The notes: generated by a model not told the origin, from the letters alone. DNA of 64,000 nt from Anopheles merus (GCF_017562075.2 NW_024427628.1:62001-126000); one strand, 5' to 3'. Shown: positions 34,258 through 44,538, counted from the stretch's first letter. Numbers and translations: made by a program.

Positions 34258-34500
34258 TATGCATCGAGCAGGAGACAGTGTGGCAGTATGCAAGTTGCAC
34301 GCTGGATAGGAGCGGTCTCGCGGCACCTCCATCATTCCGCACATCTGCATGCCCGTCGTGGGTTCTAACCGCGTATGAACTGTCCGCCGTAGCAAGGGGT
34401 GACTATCCGGCTACGCGGTACTCAAGTCCTGAAAAGGCCGGCATGATTACGTAGGCCATTACGCCAATAATAATAATAATTATAATAATAAGAAGAAGAA
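34258..34500 (+). mobile_element. SINE-like tRNA-derived unit with (AAT)n/(AAG)n tail
   Basis: GTGGGTTCTAACCGCG resembles a B box, and the unit ends GCCATTACGCCAATAATAAT running into AAG repeats. An inverted copy is at about 36830-37070. It is distinct from the SINE200-like copy at 16918. The 5' end and any target duplication are not clear to me. Confidence 0.5.
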
Positions 34501-35020
34501 GAACTTAGCATAGCAGTCCACACTCGGAGAAGGTTTTTGTTTTGACTTTGGTGCTGCCGGGTCTACCGCTGTGGCGCGACAAATGCACGGAATGCACTTG
34601 AACAAAGGACATGAACCTACCGATCCGAACCCATTCCAAGGCAATGCCGGTCAATTGGCGTCTTGATACCGACTCTAAGCCAACAAGCCACCAGATGCTG
34701 GACGGACAGGTGCAGCACCATACGCGCACCGTAATAAACAAATCCAGAATCCTCTTTTGTATGGATTCAATTCAAAATGTTGTTTCCACTTGCGTCCGCT
34801 AGCTGAATTATAAATAAATGTGCAACATATCACACGCACGTTTGCTTAGATCGTGTGTCTTTTTAACCACCAACAGCAGAGCCGATCGCAAAGATGCCAA
34901 TGCCAATGGTTGTGTTGTCTCTCAGGTAGCGAGATCGAAAATGCATGGACTTTGTAGTCGTAGCTGATGAAAATGTACGCATCAGAATCAAATAGTTTTG
35001 GGGTTTCCACACGCACGCAC

Positions 35021-35021
35021 G

Positions 35022-35081
<60 letters not shown>
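35021..35081. repeat. (CA)n microsatellite and flanking CA-rich stretch
   Basis: About 30 CA units followed to about 35160 by degenerate CACACG/CATGCACG repeats. The reverse partner in arm A' (36300-36400) is GT-rich but much shorter. Confidence 0.95.
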
Positions 35082-35087
<6 letters not shown>

Positions 35088-35376
35088 CGAGCACACACGT
35101 ACGCACACACACACATGCACGCACACACACACGCACACATGCACACATGCACGTACGCGTGCACGCGGGCACGCACTAGCGAAAGCGCGAACGCAAGCAC
35201 GCACCCACGAAAGCGCGAACGCAAGCACGCACTCCCCCCCCCCCCCCCACCAGACCCCCCCTCCTCCCGCACGAGCGAGTACGGCTACCGTATCGGTAGA
35301 ACGGCTGGTTCAGCTTTCTTGTATCGCATCCTCATTCAAAGCGCCGGGCGGGGTGGGGGATCGCGACATGATAGAC

Positions 35377-36098
35377 CCGCTGCGCAAATTCGAGCAGTTT
35401 CCAGCGCAGAAAATGTACCAAAATCTGCGCTGGCCAGCGCAGATTTTGGCTCGTCTGACGCGCTGGACTTCAGCGATTCCAGCGCTGGCTCGCGCAGTTC
35501 GGGCAGTTCGGGCGGCAAGTTCGGGCGGCGGCGGAGCAAAAAAAAAAAAACGGTCAAAAAATTAAAAAAAAATAATGGCGCCCATTTTTTCGTCCGCTTC
35601 TTCCTCTCCTCTCCCTCCTTCACCCTACCTTGCCTTACTTGAGAGCTTCAGCCCGTGCCTTCCGCCGCCAGCTGATTGGGTGTTTGTGGTGTATGCGTTG
35701 ATTCATATATGTGCATTGCGGTTGTGTATTGTTATTGGTGGGTGTTAGCATTTATTAATTTGTGTGTGACCTTGAGACGCTGTGGGAGAAGCTGGATTGG
35801 GATTTACAGTGTTATCGGTGTATTGATGGTTTATTTTATTTCGTGCCGCTGCTGATGAGACCATTCGATGCCCGTGGCAATCGAGGGTGACGAAGCCTAT
35901 TTAAAACAAGCGTAGGAGAACGTCTAACACTAAACTAATATTTTTTTATTAGAACATGTTTGATGCTTCAATGACCTTCTAAGCATCATGTAACACGGCG
36001 TATAGTGGCAATATTTTTTTTTTAATGTGCAGAAATCTGTCTCGAGTTTTGGGTCTCGACACACACACGCACACAGCGCGGGGAAAGTGACCGTTCAC
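35377..36098 (+). repeat. Spacer segment B (inverted copy at 38171-38885)
   Basis: This 0.7-kb segment starts CCGCTGCGCAAATTCGAGCAG (35379) and ends GTGACCGTTCACTC. It has a perfect 32-bp palindrome at 35418-35449 with half CCAAAATCTGCGCTGG. The inverted copy lies after arm A', not between arms, so the order is A-B-A'-B'. No gene is recognised. Confidence 0.75.
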
Positions 36099-38170
36099 TC
36101 TATCATGTCGCGATCCCCCACCCCGCCCGGCCCTTTGGATGAGGATGCGATACAAGAAAGCTGAACCAGCCGTTCTACCGATACGGTAGCCGTAATCGAT
36201 CATGCGGGGTGGGGGGGGGTCTGGTGTGGGGGAGGGGGGGAGGGCGTACTTGCGTTCGCGCTTTCGTGGGTGCGTGCTTGCGTTTGCGCTTTCGCGGGTG
36301 CCTGTCCGCGTACACGCGTACGTGCATGTGTGCGTGTGTGTGTGCGTGCGTGTGTGCTCGCGTGCGTGTGTGTGTGTTTTTGTGTGTGTGTGCGTGCGTG
36401 TGGAAACCCCAAAACTATATGATTCTGATGCGTACATTTTCATCCGCTGCGGCTATAAAGTCCATGCATTTTCGATTTCGCTACCTGAGAGACAACACAA
36501 CTATCGGATTGGCACTACGATCTTTGCGATCGGTTCTGCTGTTGGGGGTGTTAAAAAGGCACACGATCGAAGCAAACGTGCATGTGATATGTAGCAAATT
36601 TCTTTCGCGCATATGGTGCTGCACCTGCCCGTCCAGAATCTGGCGGCTTGTTGGTTTGGAGAAGTTATCATGACGCCGATTGACCGGCATTGCCTTGGAA
36701 TGGGTTCGGATCGGTAGGTTCATGTTTTAGTCGAGTGAATTCCGTGCATTTGTCGCGCCACAGCGGTAGCCCGGCAGCAACAAAGTCAAGACAAACTCTT
36801 ACCCGGGTGTGCTATGCTAAGTTCTTTTTATTATTATTATTATTAGTATTGGCGTAATAGCCAACGCGATCATGCCGGCCTTTTCAGGACTTGAGCCGGA
36901 GCCGGTGACTAATCCCTTGCTACGGCGGACGGTTCATACGCGGTTAGAACCCACGACGGGCATGCAGATGTGAGGAATGATGGCGGTGTCGCGGGCCCGC
37001 TCGTATCCAGCGTGCAACTTGCATACTGCCACACTGTCTCCTGCTCGATGCATACGCTGCAGGCAGGGGGAAGGATGCCACGATAAAAAAACACGGTCAT
37101 GAACCAGCGGCAGACCTAACGATAGGCGGACTAGGCGGTCGCCGAAGATCTCTAGTCTGTAGTATGCCGTATGTCTACAAGTGGACAGATTATTAGCGAC
37201 AAGGGCCCCCGGAAAGATGGTCTTTAGGGCTCCGTGGCTGGAGAAAACCATTTGCATCTCCCCTCCCCCCATGGCGACTACAATTTTAGGGCCTGTGACC
37301 GATTATCGTAGGGGTCCCATGGCCACCCCCCTTCCCGCCGGCAATTTAAGTATACTGTTCAATCTCCCAACAGCTGTGTGCCACTACCCCCTCCTCCCTG
37401 TCATCAGTTACCATTGACAGGGGCCTCAATTCGTCTTTCCGCCTTTCATGAACACCTTCCTTTCTTTGACCGATGGATCATAACATTTCGGAAGAAAACA
37501 CATTTGGCGACAGTTTTGCACACACACGCACGTTTATACCCTTGCGCAGACGGCTCAGCATATCTGTGTAATCTACAACATACGAAAGCAAAAGCTTAGT
37601 GTAACATAGTTATTCTTAATGCTTAACACGTTCAGATCGATGGCAGGCCCCACTGCCTGCCAGTGAACTTTCCAGCCTGCGTTCTAGGTGCTGGTGGAAA
37701 GGAAAGTTGATGAAAATCAGCGCCGGGATGAACGTGTTAATGCGAATTAGGATTCTGCACGTTGCACAGCAAACCCTCCATCGTGAGCTAGCGTTTCCTT
37801 AGTCATTTTTACATTGCAGTGTTTGAACTTATTGCGCTTTTTTGGTTTGATTTGTGAAAGTACAACTTCATCGCCGCAATGTTTGTTAACGGCATTTTTG
37901 GCGCCACAACAGCTCGCGAGCATTGACCACACGCGAGAAAGAGATGGCGCTATGGAGGGAAAAAGCACGGACGACGGCTGACAGCGATTGGCCGTCTGAC
38001 GCACCAACACATCCAAACCTTCGGCAGCGCGCTCAGGCGAGGGGTACGAGGCGGAGCCAGGGACGGGTAGCTCGACGAGCTGCTTGACAAATTTGCCGTT
38101 GGAGGGAAAAAGATGGCATGATAAAATTCTCCGAACGGCATGATTTCTTCCGTCGCTTTGCGCAGCGGGG
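36099..38170 (-). repeat. Inverted-repeat arm A'
   Basis: The reverse complement of 33133-35376. It holds the inverted SINE-like unit (36830-37070) and inverted Z (37180-38170, ending CTTTGCGCAGCGGG). Open frames here mirror those of the other arm; no gene is called. Confidence 0.8.
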
Positions 38171-38885
38171 AGTGAACGGTCACTTTCCCCGCGCTGTGTG
38201 CGTGTGTGTGTCAAGACTCGAAAACTCGGGACAAATTACGGCACATTTGAAAAAAATATTTTTTTTTTCCATTATACACTGTGCTACATGATGCTTAGAA
38301 GGTCGTGGAAGCATCAAACATGTTTTAATTAAAAAAAATTAGATTAGTGTTAGACGTTCTCCTACGCTTGTTTTAAATAGGCTTCTTCACCCTCGATTGC
38401 CACGGGCATCGAATGGTCTCATCAGCAGCGGCACGAAATACAATAAACCATCAATACACCGATAACACTTTAAATCCCAATCCAGCTTCTCTCACAGCGT
38501 CTCAAGGTCACACACAAATAAATAAATGCTAACACCCGCCAATAACAATACACAACCGCAATGCACATACATGAATCAACGCATACACCGCAACAGCCAA
38601 TCAGCTGGCGGCGGAAGGCACGGGCTGAAGCGCAAGTTAGGTAAGGCAGGTTGAGGGAGGGAGAAGAAGCGGACGAAAAAATGGACGCCAATAATTTTAA
38701 ATTTTTTGACCGTTTTTTTGCTCCACCGCCATAAATAGTTCGTCCATTTCGCCAACAGAGGGCGCTAACCCTGCGCAGGAATCGCTGAAGTCCAGCGCAG
38801 GAGACCAGCCAAAATCTGCGCTGGCCAGCGCAGATTTTGGTACATTTCCTGTGCAGGAAACTGCTCGAATTTGCGCAGCGGGCAG
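38171..38885 (-). repeat. Segment B' (inverted copy of 35377-36098)
   Basis: Starts GAGTGAACGGTCAC and ends TTTGCGCAGCGGG. It keeps the 32-bp palindrome at 38809-38840. Confidence 0.8.
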
Positions 38886-39541
38886 CAAAAAATAATTTGT
38901 GAATAAATATTAATTTTTTTTTAATATCTTAAGATTTCGAGCAGATGATACCACCCAAGCGAGTAAATATATCACTTTGCGGCTGTGTTTTCGATTGATA
39001 TTTCGTGCACGATTTGACAAACGAAACAGTGTACGAGATTCAGACTTTTTTCGGCACATAACCTCAACCGCGTGTTAGCCATGTTTGCTATCTTCGTTGC
39101 ACGTATCTTCGTTACCATTAGACATTTTGACATTAAATAGTTTTTACATTTTTGATGTTTATATGAATGATACGATACGAAACAACTCAACGGATTTAAA
39201 TGGAAACTAAACATAATAGTCAAAAAGAAATACATATGATTTGCTTCAACGCTTGGCTTGGAGAGCGAAATGGTTCAAATGAAAGAACCACACATACAGT
39301 CATATATTGCTAGTCAAATTATGAGACTGTGTGAGTTATCGTCCGAAAATTTCCGCTTGGGCACTTGCAACCATCGCAATGTTTGACGGGCGCCTTCTAA
39401 GGCGACTAACCGTATTAATACACGATGCGTAATCTCAATTTGCGCATATATTCGTTTTGTCAAAAAATATATCATATCGCTATGAACGTCATTTCCATAC
39501 ATTTTCAGATTGCGCCAAGATTGCGCATACATTTTCAAGAT
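38886..39541. other. Non-coding region with W/X-like fragments
   Basis: No gene is recognised. Around 39340-39470 there are short matches to repeat X (CCGAAAATTTCCGCTTGGG) and to the W-associated GCGCA/CGTATTAATACACGATGCG motif, so it is built of decayed miniature elements. The rest is AT-rich unique sequence. Confidence 0.55.
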
Positions 39542-39944
39542 TAGGGTAACTGTACCAGTTTTCAGCAGTGTACCTATTTTCGGCAGTGTTCCTATTTTCG
39601 GCAGGGTAGCTAAAAACGTGAAATTCTGCACAAACGCGGTAGAAGTTTTCACAAAACACAATTTTGTAGTGAAAGTGTACTTATTTGTTATTCACATACG
39701 AAGATTCACACCATTTCATTGCGTATTTTTCAAAACATTAAATAAGTTGTGCTTTTTTTCGGCAGATTTGCTGTCAGCCAATAGTTCGGCAGGTTTTGTG
39801 ATTAAGAGAACCAGAATAGTAAAACATTGAATAAGTGGTGTATAATAAAGATTTTTTGCTTATTTATTTTATTCTATCTTGTTCAGAATTTAAAAATCAC
39901 GATAAAAAGTTATTTTTCATTTTACATGCTGCCGAAAATAGGTA

Positions 39945-40309
39945 CAGGCGGTGCCCGAGATACATGGTTAATGGGGACCGAAAACGGCCGCAAAATATCG
40001 CGTATCTCGAATTTCCGCGTAAGTCGAATCTCGTGATGTCCGGGCTAAATATAGTTAATTTTTGCGTAATTTTGCAAGCATGGAATGGTTTTAGCCACTC
40101 AATAAATTATTTCATATGATTCTGACTGAATTTTACAGTTTTAAACCTTTAGAATTAGTTTTAAACATTCGATCAAAAGGGAAATTATTCGGCATTTGAC
40201 AATTGATGTGTCAAATCAGTACAATTTGCTCAAAGAACTGTCAAATTTAGAAAACCGCGTATCTTCGAATTCGTGTATAAGAGGTACCGTGTATCTCGGG
40301 AACCGCCTG
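39945..40309. mobile_element. Family-Y miniature element, complete 365-bp copy
   Basis: Ends CAGGCGGTGCCCGAGATAC and (reverse strand) CAGGCGGTTCCCGAGATAC, flanked by TA on both sides. It is uninterrupted and serves as the reference for the split copy at 6029-14927: its ATTCTGACTGAAT corresponds to the gypsy-3A target. It is inserted beside a CTGCCGAAAATAGG motif of the host element. Confidence 0.92.
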
Positions 40310-40559
40310 TAAACAGTAAATGTTCATTTTTGACAGCTCAATGTTGTAGGCTGCTGCCGAAACTCGGAACAATAACACACCTTGGATTTGGCTGAATATT
40401 CCTTTTAAACTTGATCAGAACACTACAATGCGTATGTCGACACATAATATGACCTTTCTTGTACCAAATATCACCAATTTTACGACAAACAATGCACTCA
40501 CTTAAGAGAATATTACAAATAATAAATATTTGTAAGCCAGTTCGCACAGTACGCTGTAA

Positions 40560-40911
40560 CCATCAAACTCGTCACTAGTGCCAACCGCTGACTCCAGGGT
40601 CTCTGGCACCAATGACTGGCTCCAGGACACTACCTTCCGAAGCAGGAGAATTTAATGTATCCCTTACGTAGCTCGCCAAGAACCAACTAGTGGATCCGGC
40701 GCACTACTTATCGGAACACAACTGCAACATGCATATGCCCAGTTCCACTAGTGCCAATGGTTGGCTCTAGGGTACTACCTTCCGAAGCAGGTGAACCTAA
40801 TGTATCTGGAATTGGCCACTTACAATCATCAATGAGTGAATCCTGTTGTGACCTCCCAGACCATGTGCAAACCGTAAATTCCCCCAAATAGATCCCGAAT
40901 GTCCACTTCAC
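40560..40911 (-). pseudogene. Unrecognised frame with a duplicated DTL-SPASEGS-LEP peptide
   Basis: On the minus strand two stretches about 165 bp apart encode close versions of one peptide: DTLGSPASEGSTLEPTIG (about 40800-40750) and DTLNSPASEGSVLEPVIG (about 40660-40605). They are separated by a stop. The DNA repeat itself (ACTACCTTCCGAAGCAGG) is obvious. I do not recognise the protein. It may be a decayed part of the TA element's own gene or unrelated repeats. Nearby, 40547-40338 reads a Cys/His-rich peptide (ECIVCRKIG ... MCRHTHC) of unknown family. Confidence 0.35.
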
Positions 40912-41283
40912 CGCGCGCGTGTCTCAAACCTATGTTGTCTCTTTCTTATATATTTTTTTCTAATTAAATTTTTCATATATAAAGAAAAAATCTTATCATC
41001 ATCATCAAGATCGTGATGACAACTGTAGTTACACATTACATAGTGACATAGGACATCTACACATATTTCACGTTACACAGTTTGCTTAACATAAATGACG
41101 CACTTACGTTTGAAATCAAATAAGTTTCTCGCATTCTTAATTTCTCCGGGTAATCTGTTGTACCGTTGAATCCCTTTGAAGAACAAAGAGTTTCTGGCAC
41201 TTTGTGACTGCAAGTTGGGTACAGTATCGGACAGAATGATAGGACCCTAGTGTTTTCAACGCAGCATGCACCCGTTTGGACAG

Positions 41284-41286
<3 letters not shown>

Positions 41287-41353
<67 letters not shown>
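41287..41353. repeat. (GT)n microsatellite in the left Tc1 subterminal region
   Basis: About 33 GT units directly inside the inverted terminus. It mirrors the (CA)n tract at 43063-43210. Confidence 0.97.
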
Positions 41354-41356
<3 letters not shown>

Positions 41357-41847
41357 TGCGCGGGTTTTTGTCTGAAGAAACGTAGCTGGACTTGGTTTCA
41401 TATTGCGTTGAAAACATTCTTATTATGTGTGTTATCATGTGAAACAACGTGCGTTCACACTTGGATAAAAGCTAAAGTTTGCATCGATGGCAGCGAATGT
41501 TCTTCGAACGAGAACGCAGGTGTGCTGTTTCATGAATGTGATTGCGACAACGGTGCGAAATGGAAACGCGCACAAAATCAATGAACTCGGCATTCCCTCA
41601 CAGGTGTTTCGCCAGTGCACGCCATTGAAAGGCCTGCGTGCATCTCTGCGTTGAACGTTGTGTGCGCATGGGAAAATTTGTGTGTGCATTGAGCAAGCGC
41701 GCAGGTGTTCTTTTGAATGGGCGTTTTGTTTCATGAGCGCGGCAGTATTCTGTTCGGTTTTGAATGGGTAGATGCTCACTCGCTTACTCATAGATAGTTT
41801 TTATCCATACGCTTTTTTGCTGCTCGACAACGATGTGATGCATCGCG

Positions 41848-41883
41848 TATAAAAGCAGAACGCAAGCAGTGCACGGCATCAGT
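41848..41883 (+). promoter_or_regulatory. Core promoter of the Tc1 transposase (TATA box and initiator)
   Basis: TATAAAA at 41848-41854 is followed by ATCAGTC, an insect initiator (TCAGT at 41879-41883), with its A 33 bases from the first T of the TATA box. The predicted leader is about 60 bases before the ATG at 41942. Confidence 0.75.
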
Positions 41884-41941
41884 CGTGTCCAAGTTTTTAA
41901 CCAGTGTGTTCTTGACGGTCTAAGCAAGCAATTTTATTACA

Positions 41942-42934
41942 ATGGGTCGCGGTAAACATTGTACCGATTATCAGCGCCATATCATTAAGCGAATGGCGGC
42001 TGCTGGCATTAAGCGCAGAACGATCGAGTTCGTGATGGAACGATCGCGCACCTTTGTGGCAAACGCGCTTCGGACAACCGAAACGCGCAAGTCACCCGGA
42101 CGTCCTCGGAAGACCACGGCGGAGGAAGACCGTAAGATCGTGAACATATCGAAGAAACATCCGTTTAGCTCGGCACCAGAGATCCGAGGCAGACTGAAAT
42201 TGGCGGTGACGCCGAGAACAGTTCAGCGAAGATTGGTCAGTGCCGGGCTACTCGCGCGAGTGCCACGCAAAGTGCCCAATTTAACACCTGCGCATAAAAA
42301 CGCACGGGTGTTATTTGCAATTGAGCACATGTTCTTCGATGAGGAGGATTGGCGCAGGGTTTTGTGGTCAGACGAGTCGAAATTCAATCGACAGGGGTCG
42401 GACGGACGCAGGTTGGTTCGGCGCCCTGTTAATTGTGCTCTTGATCCGAAGTACTGCTTCAAAACTTTCAAGCATGGCGGTGGTAGTCTCATGGTGTGGG
42501 GATGCTTCTCCTACTATGGGATGGGTCCGTTGGTTCGAATCCACGGTAATTTAAATCGGTTTGGGTATCGAGACATTCTTGATACTCATTTGCTATCACA
42601 TGCTAGGAAAAACCTTCCTCGGTCTTGGATGTTTATGCAAGACAACGATTCTAAGCATACTTCCGGGACTGTCCAAACTTGGCTTGCTGACAACAATGTC
42701 AAAACAATGAAGTGGCCTGCCCTTAGCCCGGATCTCAATCCCATTGAGAACCTCTGGGCAATATTCAAGAAGAGGCTGGGTAAAAAAATACCGGAAGATC
42801 TGGATCAACTCTTCGATCACATGCAAGAGGTGTGGAGAAAGATTCCACCTGAAACGATCCAGAAACTGGTGATGTCGATGCGTCAACGCATGATAAATGT
42901 CATCGTGGGCGACGGCAATAAGATCAAGAACTGA
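41942..42934 (+). CDS. Tc1-type DD34E transposase, uninterrupted
   Basis: 330 codons, a typical length for Tc1 transposases. It cuts the element out by its inverted ends and inserts it at TA in nuclear DNA. The N-terminal part (residues 1-50) is a helix-turn-helix region with basic stretches. GRPRK at 53-57 is the minor-groove-binding motif between two DNA-binding subdomains, and PRTVQRRL (91-98) lies in the second. The catalytic triad is visible: D144 (LWSDESKF), D234 (FMQDND) and E269 (PDLNPIENLW), with 34 residues between the last two. GGGSLMVWGCFS is a further family motif. The ATG has a favourable context (ACAATGG). No stop or frameshift is present, unlike every other element here. Confidence 0.96.
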   Translation: MGRGKHCTDYQRHIIKRMAAAGIKRRTIEFVMERSRTFVANALRTTETRKSPGRPRKTTAEEDRKIVNISKKHPFSSAPEIRGRLKLAVTPRTVQRRLVSAGLLARVPRKVPNLTPAHKNARVLFAIEHMFFDEEDWRRVLWSDESKFNRQGSDGRRLVRRPVNCALDPKYCFKTFKHGGGSLMVWGCFSYYGMGPLVRIHGNLNRFGYRDILDTHLLSHARKNLPRSWMFMQDNDSKHTSGTVQTWLADNNVKTMKWPALSPDLNPIENLWAIFKKRLGKKIPEDLDQLFDHMQEVWRKIPPETIQKLVMSMRQRMINVIVGDGNKIKN

Positions 42935-43062
42935 GCTTATTGCATTTTTGAATAGGGATCACTGCTCGCGAGGGCGGTGGTCCTGCTAATTACAACAAAA
43001 ACCTAACCCAAAACACAAAAAAACTACTAACAAATCTATCCGAAACGACATACTTGTGAAAC

Positions 43063-43115
43063 AGACACACACACCAATACACATTCAAACATACATACAC
43101 ACACACATGCACACA

Positions 43116-43182
<67 letters not shown>

Positions 43183-43210
43183 ACATGCACACACACACAA
43201 ACACAAACAC
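43063..43210. repeat. (CA)n-rich microsatellite in the right Tc1 subterminal region
   Basis: CA repeats with ACACAT and ACACAA variants; the pure core is about 43115-43176. The mirror partner is at 41287. Confidence 0.95.
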
Positions 43211-44192
43211 TCACAAACCACACATAAACCTGTCCCAACGGGTGCATGCTGCGTTGAAAACACTAGGGTCCTATCATTCTGTCCGATACTGTACCCTCGG
43301 CTCATTAGCCCTGCGTGTGCAGTGCCGGTGGACGTCGTACCCCCGAATTATGCTCTCCCCAGATACCCAGGCAACAGGCCTTTTAACATTTTAAAAATAA
43401 AGATCATGGTCTGGTATACAATCCTCTGCTCTACCGACATCCATTGAAGGATATCTAGCATAACAGTGGTCGGCGTACGTCGACCGCACCCTAGTACTAA
43501 CCTCATGATGCGATTTTGCAACCTTTGAAGCCTTTTAATTTCCTCCTTTGTTGCCAAGAAATAGAATGGACGAGCAAAAGTCAAAGTGCGGCGATACTAA
43601 TGATTTGTAGAGGTGAACTTTCCCAAAGAAGTCGAGATCCTTCGCCAATCTACTTATTACTCCACACTTCTTAGCCACTTTAGCGATGACCCAGTCAATG
43701 TGAGCGTGGAACTTTAACCTGTCATCTAGGATTACCCCTAAGTATTTGGGCTATCTAACTCTTTCGATTCGTTCCCAATCAAAAAACTGTCAAAACGGGC
43801 CAAAATAAGCAACATTAAATTAATAATTAAAGTGCTTTTTAACACCAATCTTAGGAAAGTAAGATTGTTAAATTGCTTTAAACATTTTTTGTACATATTT
43901 ACATTGATAAAAACATTTTCTGACCCGTATTAGCGCTGCCGAAAATAGGAACACAGCTTGCCGAAAATAGGAACAGACTGCCGAAAATAGGAGCAAAATC
44001 AATGTTTGCATTTTCATGAATATTTATGAAAAAGGGCTTTGAACCGGCAAATAAAAAATAGTGTAACATACTATGATAGTTTATCAACCAGAATAACATC
44101 ACTTTCATGAAAAATAATAAAAAATGTTTATGTGTGAGCAATTTTTGTGAAGCTACTGCACTAGCCTGCCGTAAACTGGTACAGTTACCCTA

Positions 44193-44538
44193 CACAGCAA
44201 TTATCCGCAGTACGCGATACTCGATATACGCGAATTCGCAGTACGCGATTCTTCTAAATTTGACAGCTCCATGTGTTTTTTGCAAATATTTTAATTTTTT
44301 GAAATATGATATGCTCTTTTTGAATTTCTTTCGTGTTCTTAATACATTTTTCATTAAATTTGTGCAAAAGATACCTATTGTATAACAAAAAAATTTAATG
44401 CAAAACTCTGTGGCGATATTTTTCAACCCTCGAACCGGTAGTGTAAACTATTTTTCCATAGGAATCCGCTATACGCGAAAACTCGAGATACGTTATTGCG
44501 CTCGGTCCCGTACGATAGCGTATATCGGATAATGACTG
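44193..44538. mobile_element. 346-bp miniature element with ATTATCCG ends
   Basis: The left end CACAGCAATTATCCG and the reverse of the right end CAGTCATTATCCG share a core; TA lies on both sides (44191-44192, 44539-44540). The left TA is shared with the preceding element, so the two abut. Sequences such as GTACGCGATACTCG and ATACGCGAA recur near both ends. It has no gene. Confidence 0.6.

Larger units (their letters stand above)
24642..34258 (+). repeat. Direct tandem duplicate of 8667-24641
   Basis: From 24642 the sequence repeats that from 8667 and stays collinear to about 34258 (equivalent to 24641). Differences are gypsy-2 and the SINE (only in the first copy), a region around 15095-16170 (only in the first copy), a miniature element near 31611-31900 (larger in the second copy) and a replaced copia segment at 25981-26290. 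The junction GCAGCGT|CTTTCGTCAG joins repeat Z to the middle of copia. Shared gypsy and family-Y flanks, including the GTTCT duplication, show that this is a block duplication and not two insertions. Confidence 0.9.
33133..35376 (+). repeat. Inverted-repeat arm A (partner 36099-38170)
   Basis: About 2.2 kb starting at CCCGCTGCGCAAAGCGACGG. It includes Z, a SINE-like part, unknown sequence and the CA microsatellite. Its reverse complement is at 36099-38170, lacking about 90 bases (34728-34815) and with a much shorter microsatellite. It ends CATGATAGA; the partner starts TATCATG. Confidence 0.8.
41222..43291 (+). mobile_element. Complete Tc1-type transposon (2,070 bp)
   Basis: Inverted termini begin CAGTATCGGACAGAATGAT and match for about 75 bases (41222-41296 against 43217-43291) with very few mismatches. 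TA flanks both sides (41220-41221, 43292-43293). Just inside each terminus lies a dinucleotide repeat (GT on the left, CA on the right), extending the inverted symmetry. The single gene (41942-42934) has no lesion and has a good core promoter, so the element may be capable of transposition. It is the best candidate in the window for a live element. Confidence 0.95.
40990..43756 (-). pseudogene. CR1-like non-LTR retrotransposon 3' fragment, split by a Tc1 element
   Basis: On the minus strand the end of a LINE reverse transcriptase reads YLGVILDDRLKFHAHIDWV, then LQRLQNRIMRLVLG, PTTVMLDILQWMSVEQR and SARNSLFFKGIQRYN. Removing 41222-43291 plus one TA joins RRANEPR to VPNLQSQSARN in one frame, which proves that the Tc1 element entered here. 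The 5' part is absent and at least two frameshifts exist (near 43560 and 43360). The 3' end is a GATGATGATGATAAG tail near 40990, typical of CR1-type elements. Confidence 0.8.
39544..44190. mobile_element. TA-flanked element with GGGTAACTGTACCAGTTT ends and subterminal repeats
   Basis: An 18-bp perfect inverted terminus GGGTAACTGTACCAGTTT lies at both ends, each beside TA (39542-39543, 44191-44192). CTGCCGAAAATAGG occurs as inverted pairs near the ends: 39573-39586 and 39591-39604 in one orientation; 43936-43949, 43978-43991 and a one-mismatch copy at 43958-43971 in the other; one more at 39929-39942. A family-Y element and a CR1-like fragment with a Tc1 element are nested inside. No transposase of its own is recognised. 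The minus-strand frames at 40338-40547 (Cys/His-rich) and 40708-40911 might be its remains. Confidence 0.75.

Noticed and set aside
35000..35640. Open frames of 70-214 codons with His-Thr or Cys-Val repeats
   Set aside because: They arise from the CA microsatellite and nearby homopolymer runs; no domain and no conservation in arm A'.
38972..39235. 87-codon minus-strand frame
   Set aside because: Short, AT-rich, no recognisable domain and no second copy to test conservation.
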